A DNA stretch of 64,000 nt from Pestalotiopsis fici W106-1 (lineage: Eukaryota > Ascomycota > Sordariomycetes > Amphisphaeriales > Sporocadaceae). A program made the position numbers and the translations under genes. The stretch is from assembly GCF_000516985.1 (NCBI RefSeq), contig NW_006917099.1, positions 884,685-948,684 on the forward strand, read 5' to 3'. This document shows, one piece after another, positions 36,578 to 48,139 of the stretch (the stretch's first letter is position 1; each line of letters starts with the position of its first letter). Below the pieces are notes generated by a model. The model was not told the DNA's origin. It searched no databases and was given only the letters and a program-made list of their open reading frames with translations.

Positions 36578-37766
36578 TTCTCTTAAATTATAGCCGCCAT
36601 CTAACAGTCCGGGCTTTTTCAATCCAAGGAAAAACAATCTAGTGTTGATAGTATGTTTTTCCTGAAGGAGGCTGAAGAAGGAAAAGAAGTGAAGGATGGC
36701 GCGTCTAATCCGCCCAACTAATGGAGCCAAACGTCAATAGAGATACTTGACGTATAAGGCTGATCATTTTAAATTATAGATTGACTGATTGGTAAGAAAT
36801 GTTTTTTTTTTTACTAGGAAAAGGGCGCGCGCTCTTGTTTTCGTATCGAGGGACAGCATGTGCTTGTTTCTTCTTTTAGTCTTCCTTCCCTCTCCGCACA
36901 TCCCGATATTAGCCATCCCAATCCATCCATCCACTCTCTTGGGAATGAAGATTCGCAGTAGGATGAGATACCCAGCAAGCAAGGGGGGGGGGGAGGGGGG
37001 AGAAAGAGGAAATTGTGTTTTCCCCAGGCAGAGAACTGTCATTTGTCTGTAAGGCGTCCCCCCAAAAAGACTTCTCAGCTTGGCAATGCAATCCCAAATT
37101 TTCCCAAAGAGTGCTCCCGGCACTCCAGAAGAATCCAAATGCGGATCCCAGCAAAAGTCTAGAACTTGCAGATCTTTCCCTCCCGCCGGTAGACTGTGCC
37201 AGGGGTATTCCAAAAGATGTGTCTCTTCTTCTTCTTTTCTTTCCCCGTCTGCGCTCTCCTGAGTATCTAATTCGGGTGGCTGAAAATAGACCACCAGCCT
37301 TGTCTCAGTCAGGTCTTGTATATGGGAACACAATTGAGTGGCGTGACCGTTGAAATAAATTGGTTACTACAAGACACTACTGACGAGGTGCACGGGGCCA
37401 AATGGATCTGAACATCCGACGATAACCTCTAGTATATATCTACTCGACAAAAGTATGTTAGCTTGATTCTTGACACGGGTATCCAAAGGCAATAAATGTT
37501 TCCGTCACAATGCACATGGTCGGTTCAATGAATGCAGTCCAAATGCAATTTATTCTTGTGCTATATGCATAGTAAAAGTGTCTGTCAAAAACATGACAAT
37601 CATCTTCCTCTGTACCTCTTGAAAACGCCAACCCAATGCAGAAGGGAAAACCATGCAACCCAAAAAACATGGTTGCTGGCCCCCGGGGGAATCTTTTTCT
37701 TTTGTATAATGGAGTAAACAACCGAAATCACCGTCAATCTTTTGTACACCCGTCTCTACTCTCCAC

Positions 37767-40700
37767 TTATCGGTGCTTCTCCAGACTCTGCAGATTGACA
37801 AGCTCGGCGTACCGTCCATTCTTGCGCATCAGCTCCGAGTGCGTACCCTCCTCGACAATGCGGCCTTGGTCAAACACATAGATGATATCGGCGCGCTGAA
37901 TGGTGCTAAGACGGTGTGCCACGGCAATCGTCGTCCGTCCCTTGGCCGCCTTGTCCAGAGCTGCCTGGACGACGTGCTCGGACTCAGAGTCCAAGGCCGA
38001 AGTAGCCTCGTCCAAAAGTAGAATTTTGGGGTCACGAATCAAGGCGCGAGCAATGGCAATTCTCTGCTTCTGACCACCAGAGAGAAGTGCACCCTTGCTG
38101 CCCACAACCGTGTTGAAGCCATCGGGCAGGGACATGATGAACTCGAAAATGTTGGCCTCCTTACACGCAAACTCGACGGCCTCGTCGCTGACCTCATGGG
38201 GTGCACCCAGCAGAATGTTCTCTTTAATGGTACCTTGGTAAAGCGTGGGCTCTTGGGAAACGAGGGCAATGAAGGACCGATAATCATTGACGTTGAGGGA
38301 GCTGATTTCCTTTCCATCGATATAAACACCACCGACGAGGGGGTCATAGAATCGCTCCAAAAGAGCAATAGTGGTAGACTTGCCACAGCCAGATGCGCCC
38401 ACAAGAGCCACGTATTGGCCAGGGCGGACAGTCAAGTTGAGACCGCGTAGCACAGGCTGCTCAGGTCTGGTCGGGTAGCGGAAGTGAACATCACGGAACT
38501 CGATGGTTCCATCGACAGCCTCGAGGCGCTCTCCATCCTCAGACCACGCATCCACGACAGGCTTGCGGTCGAACAGGGTCTTGAGCTCAGCTGCAGCGTG
38601 ATGCGCCTTGCCCATATCAGGGGCAAAGGAGAAGACCGTGCCGGCAGACTGGGCGCCAAAAATAATGGCCGAGAAGCAGAGGAAGAACTGGAACATGCTG
38701 TACTCGTACTTGGCAATCAGTGTTCCACCGTACCAGAAGCCAAGAGCAAAAGCCAGGAACAGGAAGGACTGCGAGGCGGCGTAAAGAAGACTGGACTTGA
38801 GAACAGATATCAAGCTGGATCGCTGCTGAGCAGCAAGCGCAGACTGGTACTGCTTCAGAACATCATCCTCACGAGTGAGAGACGCGACAGTTCTGATGGC
38901 GGAAATGGCCTCGGATGCGAAAGTGGCAGATTGCTCGTAGGCTCGCTTGGAGCGACGCTGGAAGTGAGCAAGCATGTAGAATCGGAAGAAACCACAGCCC
39001 AGCAAGATCGGGATTGTCGAAATGCAAACCAAGGACAACTTCCAGCCAACGGCCAAGGCTACAACCAAGGCCGAAACAAGAGTCGTGGTCACCAGGAGCA
39101 ATGTGCCCAGAGTGGCACCGCTGATACCTGCGACATGAGTGGTTTCGGTCGAAAGGAATGAGGTAAGGGCACCAGCAGTGTTCTCATCCCGATCGAAAAA
39201 GGCAACGTCCTGTCGAAGCATGGTTCTGAAAGCACGATCTCTGACACGATGAATCAGTCTCTCGGAACATCTCGCAAAGGCGATACCTTGGAGGATATAG
39301 GCGACGAATTGAACCCAAGCAAGCATTAGATACATGGCGCTCCAAAAGTCGCTATCCTTCTTGACCTGATGTTCATTTTCTGGCGTCAAGGTTACACTGA
39401 GAGTCTGATATCGAGTTAGCAAAAGCGTTTCAAACCACAAATAGGACCCTGGGAACTTACCATGATTTGTTTGGCAAAGAAGACAGCCTGTGTAGGGTTG
39501 CCACCACCGCAAATCACTGACCAGAAAAGACCCCAGACCATGAGCTTCCACTCTTCGCGGTTGAAGGACGCAATCAACTTGATGAGAGTCATGAGGCTGT
39601 ACTTGTGCTGTTCCTCGGGCTTGCGTCCTTGGAGTGCTTTGCTTGAAGCGGAGCCCTGCGTAGTGGAACGCTTCAGGTTGGCCTGAATGTTGTCATCAGG
39701 GTCCTCAATATAGGCCGATGTACCGTCCTTTGCACTAATCTGTTTCATGAGCTTCTCCTCTGCGGCATCATTCTCCTCCTGTTCATCTGCCGTCATTTCA
39801 TTGACAGCAGCAATATTCTGAGCATTGACGAGTTTGTAGTAGGCGCCGCGCTGCTCGAGCAAGTAATCGTGAGTACCCTGTTCAACAATAGAACCCTGAG
39901 ACATGACAACAATGTTGTGAGCATCTCTAATAGTGGACAAACGGTGGGCAATAGTGATGGTGGTCCGGCCAGCAGCAGCAACCTCGAGAGCGGCCTGGAC
40001 AACGCCTTCAGACTTGGTGTCAAGGGCACTGGTGGCTTCATCAAGCAGGAGAATCTTGGGGTCAGAAACAATGGCTCGAGCGATAGCAATACGCTGCTTT
40101 TGTCCACCGGACAACAGGAAACCACGCTCGCCAACATTGGTTTCGTATCCTTCAGGGAGACTCGAGATAAAGTCATGCGCATTGGCCTTCTTTGCAGCCT
40201 CAATAACAAGCTCACGTTGCTTGTCCTCGCTCTCGTTCTCAAAATCGGTACCAATAAGACCGTACTTGATGTTGCCGTAAATGGTCGTGCCAAACAGGGT
40301 AGGCTCCTGACTGACGAGAGAGATGTGCTGTCGGAGCCAGCGCAGATTCAGGGTGCTAATGTCACGGCCATCGAGATAGACTTTGCCACCGACAGGGTCG
40401 TAGAAACGCTCAACAAGGCCGACAATGGTCGATTTTCCAGAACCCGAAGCTCCCACGAGCGCAGTTGTCTTTCCGGCAGGGATTTCGAGAGAAACATCCC
40501 TCATGACGACAACATCGGGACGAGACGGGTAAATGTGCTTCACATTCTCTAGACGAATGGTTCCCTCGACAGTTTCGGGCTTGTCACCAGCATCATTGGT
40601 CGGGTCCAGAGGGGATTGGCGGTCGATGGTGTTGAAGATCTTGGCAGCAGCGGCGATGGCTGTACCAAAGGCTTGAATATTGGGCGCCACATTACCAAGG

Positions 40701-41827
40701 TTGAAGGCTCCGATCATGACGGACATCATAATGATCAAGACCTTGGACAGGGGAATACTGCCGTCAATCAGGTAGGTGGAGCCCATCCAGAAGGACAAAC
40801 CATAGTTGAGGTAGACGAGGAGCATCATGCCGGCGACCATGAAACCAATGGTGGCCTTGACCTTGAAACCGTACTTTTCAGCACGAATCAGGTGGGCATC
40901 GTATTGCTTTGCGAGGCGATCCTGGGTTCCGAAAGCAACAGCATTTCTGATGGACGAGATGACCTCTTCGGCGACAGTGCCTCCCTGAGCATAGGCCTCA
41001 ATAGAGCTCTTGTTGAATTTGATCATGAACTGCGAAGCAGTGCCCATGAGCAGGGTGATGGCCACGACAGTGGACATGAGGATCAAGGTCAGCTTCCAGT
41101 ATTCCACAAAGCCAATGACGAAAGCCGAGATGAAGGTGGCGAGGGCGGTCAGGGTCAATCCAATCTTCTCAGAGATACCGTCTTGAATCAGGTTGGTGTC
41201 GGCAGTGATTCGAGTGGTGACCTCTCCGGCGCCCACCTTGTCGAAGAAACCAATGTTCTGGCGCATGCAGCTCTGAAGATAGTGTTCTCGGATCTTGGCA
41301 CTAATGTGTTCACCAGTATAAATGAAACCCACGGTGGCGACGTAAATGGTGATAAACTCTCCAATGGCCAGATATACAAAGTAGAGGACAAGGTGACCCA
41401 TAGCAGACGTGAAGTCGTCGTAGGTTGTCTTTTGCTGGAAATAATCTTGGAAAGTGCCCTGCAGATTACCAAAGATGACGGTCATGAGAGGCAAGGCAGC
41501 ACCTCCAGCAATGGCACAGATGGCGCTGACGAACATGATGAGCAGGTCGTTGCGCGAAGCATAGCGGTACAGTATGGCAACGCCGACCTTGACTTCGGGC
41601 GTGATGACTTGTCTCTTGAGGATGTCGGCTTCTGCTGCAGGCAGATTTCGAAACGGGTCGTCATTGTCTTCCTTGACGGCCTGCACGACCTTTGAGTCCA
41701 GCTTTGTCAGAGCCTGGTCGCCCTGCGCGGGCTTTTCGGCGTCTGATGTCGACTCATGGCGACTCGAGGCCCTCGATGGACCAATGTTGGCCTCGACATT
41801 GGTCTTTTCCGAGATTTCGTCGGCCAT
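37767..41827 (-). CDS. ABCB/MDR-type full-length multidrug exporter
   Basis: This is an ATP-driven plasma-membrane exporter of the P-glycoprotein class (Pmd1, fungal Mdr1 and AtrD relatives). Exons 41827-39461 and 39404-37767 join in phase 0 at a 56-nt intron between Met789 and Thr790, giving 1334 aa with TMD1-NBD1-TMD2-NBD2 order. NBD1 has Walker A GASGSGKST (459-467), signature LSGGQ (572-576) and Walker B ILLLDE (592-597). NBD2 has GASGCGKST (1125-1133), LSGGQ (1230-1234) and ILLLDE (1250-1255). Both catalytic glutamates and both signature motifs are intact, so both ATP sites look active. The N-terminal 80 residues are polar, and an acidic linker lies around 685-735. The substrate is not predictable. 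A degraded transposon begins about 1.2 kb upstream of the start codon. Confidence 0.95.
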
Positions 41828-42988
41828 GGTGTATTGACCTTGGAAAAGCGACTACAAGCAAAGTGGCCGCGGACAAGCCGAGTGATGGGGAGTCGCGCAG
41901 AACCTTGAGCAGGTTTGCGGAAGTAAATATGTAGTTGCCCTGCTTAGAAGAGTGGTTGCGCTTTTTTGGGACCACTAGTATAATTTGTTGTCGTTCTTTT
42001 TCTTTCTTTTCGCCTTCTGCGATCGGACCTGATTCCAGGGGTCTTGTGAATCTAATGTTTTGGGTGGGGGATCCGAACCGAGGCAAGTTGTAGCAGTAGG
42101 TAGGCGTCTTATGTACGTTGGTGACGTTATTGAATGGGAAGGAAGTACCCAGGTAGTGATTATGAGAATGTACAATTCGTTGTCTGTCAATGTACGAGCC
42201 AGATGGGTTGGCACGCTTGTTGGAGAAGGAGAAGAATGTAATAATTAAGTAAATAAAAGCATGAGCGCACAGAAAGAAAGACTGATGACAGCAACAGCAA
42301 GCAAGCAACGTGCAGCGTCAAGTCAACAAGTCAAAAGATCGGGAACATTAAAAATTGGTACGCGCAAAACGGGTTGCGGGCAATGTCTTATTTGAGAAAG
42401 TTGCTATGGCCGCCTTGGACGGACGCCGCCCATCGTGGGTTTGTTTGAAGCGGAAAGGCGTCCGGGGCAACTTGATTTGCATATTTCTTGCACACGGAAA
42501 ACAAGGATTCCGTCCACCGAACATGTGCATGTTCCACCTGTACACGGGTACTACTACCACTACTAAGCGTTCCGTTCCCATCAGTCAGGCAGCCTAGTTC
42601 CATCTCGGCTGGCAATTCGACACTCGACCTCTGTTTGTGTGCCCCGCTGTCGAAACTAGCAGATGGGACCTTGTCTAGGATCCCCTGGACGTAAATCCAA
42701 CCAGAAGCTTGGGTTTGACTTTGGCCTCGTTCCCCAGAGTCATTCATTCAGGATCGTTTACCCGAAAGCGAGTAGTACCTCCCTACCTAGGCTTATTACG
42801 AAAACGACTCTCATCACAGCGCCAGCTACCATATGGGTGTGATAGGTACTGGCTAACGCGCCCGTTGACATTGTATTATTTTACTGCGCGCCACATGGAC
42901 CTTCAGCTACGTTTCCGGATTGTGACGACGCCGATGCACGCACTAGAATTAGCTATCGTGCTCTAATCTCGCCAATCTTCAAAGACCA
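41828..42988. other. MDR gene upstream region up to the transposon
   Basis: No coding region is supported. The base composition is ordinary, in sharp contrast to the AT-rich block that follows. It contains a few TAGGTA motifs (near 42098 and 42783) and should include the MDR promoter. Confidence 0.5.
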
Positions 42989-42997
42989 TGAACCACC
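42989..42997. repeat. Left 9-bp target-site duplication
   Basis: TGAACCACC stands directly before the left terminal inverted repeat, and an identical copy follows the right one at 46366-46374. Confidence 0.85.
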
Positions 42998-43047
42998 GGG
43001 AATTATTAGAGAGACTGTACAAAACCTTAGAGAGACTGTATCTAACC
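42998..43047 (+). repeat. Left terminal inverted repeat (50 bp)
   Basis: It begins GGGAATTATTAGAGAGAC and contains two copies of TTAGAGAGACTGTA separated by CAAAACC. It differs from the right copy at 4 of 50 positions, all transitions. Confidence 0.9.
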
Positions 43048-43055
43048 TACTTCGG

Positions 43056-43080
43056 CAAATTGGCCCACAGGGCCAATTTG
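43056..43080. repeat. Subterminal perfect hairpin
   Basis: An 11-bp stem (CAAATTGGCCC with its exact complement) encloses a 3-nt ACA loop, nine bases inside the left TIR. The right side has a short CCATATATGG palindrome in the corresponding place (46307-46316). Confidence 0.8.
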
Positions 43081-46000
43081 GCGGTACTTTCACACTAGTT
43101 AGCAATATATCCGAAATACCGCAAATATAACTTACTTTATTAATTTTGCACTGTAACTTTGCACCCGCAGACCCCCGATTTTATAGCTAAAAATAGCTAT
43201 ATTTAGCGTTTTATTAGAATTAATCGAAAATCGCGTTTTTACGCATTTTAAGGAAGCCGAATACGCCGTTTTCGATGCTTATTAAAATAACGGCTTTACC
43301 GCGCGCCGGTTACGCGCTATAAATTATAATAAAGCAATAAATATATTTTAGTATTATATTTATTATTATTAAAAAAAAAATCGGCTTATAAAGGTTAATC
43401 GATTAAAAGGAAAAAAAGGCAAGCTACGCGAACGGTTTTTTGCTTATATTAGTTATAAATAGCAAATTAAGCTTATTTTAACCCGTAATTAGCTATAGCG
43501 CTATTTTTTTATAGCTAATAAAGGCATAAAAAATTAAAAATCTAATTATAACTATATTTTAGCTATTATTAAAAGCGCCGTTAATATTAATTTAAACCGC
43601 GCTTAATTTATAAATAAGCATAAAAAGCGGATTTTATAGCTAGCTAAGGAAATTTTGCAATTAATAACTATAATAGCTATTTAATTACGCGTTAAAAACG
43701 AGCGTTATATTATTTCGGATTAAAATATGCAAAATGCCCTTAATATAGCGAAATAATTTGCTTTTAGCGATCGAACGGCTACGCAAATATTCCTCCGGAC
43801 CTTTATCGAATTAAAAAAAAAGGATAAAATCTATTATATTATTTTTAAGCGTAACGGATCTCCGAATAGCCGAATTAAGCGTATTTTTTAAATATATAAA
43901 TAATACGTAAATTTATAGGCAAAAAACCCCGAGTTTTTATTTATTAATAATACATATAAAATTAATAAATTTAATATACCGTTATATTTAATTTTAAGGC
44001 TATCCTTTTTTTAATACGACTTTTTCGGTTATTTACGCTTTAATTAACGGTAAAAAAAAGGGTTATTTACGTAGGTTTTAAAATAATTACGCATTTATGC
44101 TAAAGCTTTCGGTAATATTATAATTATTAATAAAAAAGCGGCCTTTAAGCGGCCTAGCTAAATTTATAAACCTTTTATAATAATAAGCGATTTTAATAAA
44201 GCTTTTAAATATACGGCTAAATTTATATACCTTAATATAATTAAATATTAGCTTTATATATAGCATATTTTTAAAAACGTTATTTTTAATATTAAAAAAA
44301 AAATAAATAAGTATATTAAATAGGATTATATTTAATAATTTTAGCGGCGGCGCTAAAAATACTAATTTAAGCAAAAAAGCTAAAAACCCCGATTCCCCCG
44401 ATTTTTTATTTATAAATAATTTAAGCAAACCCGATTTTATACCCGAATTTAGCAATTAATTTGTTAAATACGCAAACGAAAATATTCGCGATATTTACGC
44501 GTTTAAAATTGCCTATTAATTATTTAATTAAAGCGATAAAATTAATAACTTTAATATTTATATATTAAGCTTTATTTTTAAACGTGCTTAATCGAATCGT
44601 AATAGCCGTATTTATATACCCGATATTAATAGGATTTTATTTATATAGCGCGATTATATTTACGCATTTATAATAAAAATTTAAAATACCGCATAATAGC
44701 GTTTAAAAATTAAATTCCTAAAATAAAAAGCAATTATTACTTATTTATAATTAATTTACGTTAATTAGCGGCATTAATTTGCAATTTACGCAATTAAAAA
44801 GCACCGTAATTACGGAATTAAGGCTATATCCCGATTTAAAGGCTTAAATACGGCCTTTAAAAAGCACCTTAAAACCCGGCGCGCTTATTTAATTTAGCTA
44901 TATAACGCGATTCGGGCTTATTAATTTATTATTATTTATAAATATAAAGCTAAATTATTTAAAATAATAAAATATAAAATTAACGCTATAAAAAACGTTA
45001 AAATATTTAAAAAAATTTATTTTTATATTTTATTCTAAGCTATTAATAAAATTTATAATATTTATAAATTAGTAAAAAAAAGGTTTAATTATAATTTATA
45101 TATAATTTTTAATAATAATAAATTTAAAAATTCGTTTTTAATATAATTTAATTTTCCTAATTAGCGGATATTATATAAATTATTATAAAATAAAAGCTTA
45201 ATTAACTTTCGTTAAATTAACTTATATTATTAGCTTCGCCGGGCTAATAACGTAAATAATAAAAATTTTTTATTATAAGGGATTCTTAGCTAATTATTTA
45301 TATAAATACTAGAAAAAAAAAATGCGCCTACGGTAAAAATAAGATTTTTTTATCGTTTTACGGCGCCGGCGGAATAATAACGATTTTAAGCAATATTTTA
45401 TTTAATAGCCTAAATATTTAATTAATTCGAATAATAGCGACTTTTTTATAATTTTATTAAATTAATAAGCTAATCTTAATCGATCGTACGATACGAATTC
45501 GCGCCGTTAACGCTATTATAATAAATCGCTAACGCGGCAAAAAAAGGGATTAAAAAAAGGTTTTATATAAAAAAAAAGTGGTTTATAGCGTATAAAAAAA
45601 GGAAATAAGGTAACGCTAGCTTTATTAGCGCGATTAATAATTATAGCTTTAATATTAATTTTAACGCTAATTTCCGTAAATCGGGTATAATAAGCAAATT
45701 TATATATTAATATATTAATATAGCCGGTTATTTAAATAAATATTTTATTATTTTTAATTAGGGCTATTATAAATTTTTCTTTATTATTAGCTAATTTCGC
45801 AACGAATTACTAAATTTTTTATATATTATAAACCGCGCTAATATTATAATATTACGGCTAAAGCTAAGGCTAATAATTTTATTATAACTATATATTTTAA
45901 TTTTTAATAAATTCGTAAGTTATTAACGGGCCCGGCTTTTTTAATAGCTAATTTATATAATAATAATTTAATTAATTATAATTATAATTATAATTAATCC

Positions 46001-46315
46001 GAAATATAAAATTAATAATAATTAATTATAATTAATAGCATTTAATAATTTTAATTAATTTTTATATTTTAAAAAATTTAATTAGCTAATAGTAAATACC
46101 CGTTTTTAGCAATTATATCCGTTAATTACGATTAATTAAAAATATAGCATCGAATTAGCGATAACTTTAATTAAGCCGGGGCGATAACGACCCTAACTTA
46201 TAGCTAGCTTGCGCTAGCCTAGGGGCTACGGTAAATATAAGGGGGTATATTAGATATATCCTATTTTGCGCGTAAATACCGCGGAAAAGGATGATCCGTA
46301 TATTTATCCATATAT

Positions 46316-46365
46316 GGTTAGATATAGTCTTTCTAAGGTTTTGTATAGTCTCTCTAATGATTCCC
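46316..46365 (-). repeat. Right terminal inverted repeat (50 bp)
   Basis: The reverse complement of this segment begins GGGAATCATTAGAGAGAC and matches the left TIR at 46 of 50 positions. Three differences are G in the left copy and A in the right; one is T in the left and C in the right. Confidence 0.9.
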
Positions 46366-46374
46366 TGAACCACC
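46366..46374. repeat. Right 9-bp target-site duplication
   Basis: TGAACCACC is identical to the sequence before the left TIR. This proves the element's ends and shows a single insertion event. Confidence 0.85.
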
Positions 46375-48139
46375 TATGGCTTTGATCGTGGCGGTAATGA
46401 CTCCTCGCCGCATATTCGGGTACCATCCCTCACGAATCAGCTACAGGCAATATGTAACAAGTCGGCTGACTGTCAGCATCAATCGCACTGAACTTCTTCA
46501 TCAAACTTCCCGAATGCTTACTTTAGGCAATCGTTTAGTTGCTTCAAACCGCCAAAGAAGTAATCATTCTGATTCATCGCCGTTGGTAGAGGCAGTAATA
46601 TCTGACCTACATGCTGGTCTCGTCTTATAAACATGGACTTTGACAGGCAGAAACCCCTGGATACAGCTCCCGGTAAGATGAGATGTGCGAGTGCGAACCA
46701 CTGCTGTACACGATATATACAGATGGAGCCAGGGATGCTTTGACGATTCCTGTTCAAGGGAGCGGCCCGACTTTACCAGGATGTGCACATGGCTAGAACA
46801 CCGAGATCATCAAAGCCACCATACAACTATTGCTACAAAATTACCTATGGAGAAGCAGACTCGGCGGGCCCAGGAAGGACGACAGGGTTTCACATGCGTC
46901 TCGCTTCGCCTATGTTTTCTATTCCAAATGGGAAAACGTTGCGTTGCGGCTTGTCATTGAAAATAAGATATTTCCTCACACACACACGCTCTGTGTCGTC
47001 AACAAAAAACCACCTCTCATCCTTCTTGTTGCAGTGATAGGCAACGAGGATACATACTGTAACCCAAGGAGGGACCATGGTGACATTCCATCACAAGACT
47101 CGGGTACTTTGACATCGAGATTACAGCAACCCTTTTTTCCTTATTCTGCTTTTGCATTTGCGCAGCGTACTACGTACCATGTACTTAGTGGATCCCCAGT
47201 ACAGATCATTCAACGCGCTCTTCTAGAATTTTTGGAAAGGCCACGCCGCACATACGCACGCATTCAGAATCAATCCCCCCCACACGAAACCCGTACCCGT
47301 TGTACGCTCCCGAACCCCGTAGCAGGTTCGGGGCTCGGGGTCCTCAAGACGCCGATAATGCTTCATCAGGGTCGCTCAGGAAAACACAACACGCGCGCAA
47401 CACAAACTACATTACGGATACATACTTTTCAAATGCGGACAGCAAATCGCAGAAGCGCCCACTCCTCCATCGTCTGAATGAAACACTTTCGCTTACATAC
47501 TCTTACCTACTCTAGTATCCATCTGCCAATCACAGAGATGTGACTGATAAGTATAAACTTCCTTCAACAAGAAAGAGGCTCGAGAGGCATCATATCGCGG
47601 ACAGTACTCGGGCCCGAAGATGGGCTGGACCCGACAGTATGGCCCAGGCACTTGGCTGCCCGTTTTTTTTTTTTCCCCCGTTCCAGATGCTTATTACCAA
47701 CGGTTTCTGTGTTACCACTGCAGCTCGCGTTTAATCCGAATATTGCGAGTTTTATCCAAATCTGCGAAACATATGAAGTACGCGTATCTACCATGCTGAA
47801 ACCTTCGATCGATCGCGGGCTACACAAAATCTGGATACACTACCCAGGCCCCACCTCCGAAATACATAACAAGATAGCGTGCATAACTTGAATTGCTTGT
47901 CTTGAAATAAGCTTTGTCCCATTTCATACGCAGCCAAGACAAGCAACACCACTCTCTTTTTTTCCGCACAATTACGTAAAAGGGGCATTGCGATCAATTA
48001 CCTATATACTATGTAGGATACCACCCCTTTCACAAGAACAGATTGATGATTTTGCCGTGGCATACTGTTTTGAATTGCAATTAAATATTATCTAGTGTCT
48101 ATCATGTGTATATATGGTCTATAGTTTCGTGTGTCACAT
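46375..48139. other. Intergenic region right of the transposon
   Basis: Base composition returns to normal immediately after the target duplication. No gene with a recognisable domain is seen; the longest open frame (46830-47477) lacks an ATG start and resembles nothing known to me. The right end should hold the LMBD2-like gene's 3' UTR. Confidence 0.5.

Larger units (their letters stand above)
31728..37766. other. 6 kb intergenic region rich in simple repeats
   Basis: No gene with a recognisable domain is visible. The stretch holds the upstream region of the DUF7729 gene on the left and the MDR gene's 3' flank on the right. Between them are microsatellites (TG, TAGG, TGAA, GTACGTAT), poly-T, poly-A and poly-G tracts, and many TAGGTA motifs. 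Open frames such as 36764-37333 on the minus strand are low-complexity and unconvincing. Confidence 0.5.
42998..46365. mobile_element. RIP-degraded DNA transposon, MULE-like by ends
   Basis: The element is 3368 bp, bounded by 50-bp terminal inverted repeats and flanked by a perfect 9-bp duplication. A 9-bp duplication and a size near 3.3 kb fit Mutator-like elements such as Fusarium Hop; this is a family-level inference. The interior (about 43200-46190) is extremely AT-rich, with stops in every frame. CpA survives almost only as GpCpA, and TpG almost only as TpGpC, which points to RIP-type C-to-T change on both strands. No intact transposase remains. One minus-strand remnant near 44087-44455 reads YYYKRFINLARPL, faintly like a reverse-transcriptase/RNase H junction, so a nested element is not excluded. 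Confidence 0.85.

Noticed and set aside
36764..37333. 189-codon minus-strand frame downstream of the MDR gene
   Set aside because: It crosses homopolymer and CT-rich sequence, has Pro- and Lys-rich low-complexity stretches, and resembles no known protein.
40616..41695. Long open frame (359 codons) antisense to the MDR exporter
   Set aside because: It starts at a non-ATG codon, has Gly/Asp/His-rich shadow composition, and lies wholly opposite well-conserved coding sequence. It is a by-product of the codon bias of the sense gene.
46830..47477. 215-codon plus-strand frame right of the transposon
   Set aside because: It begins at a non-ATG codon, has no recognisable domain, and its composition looks like random non-coding translation.
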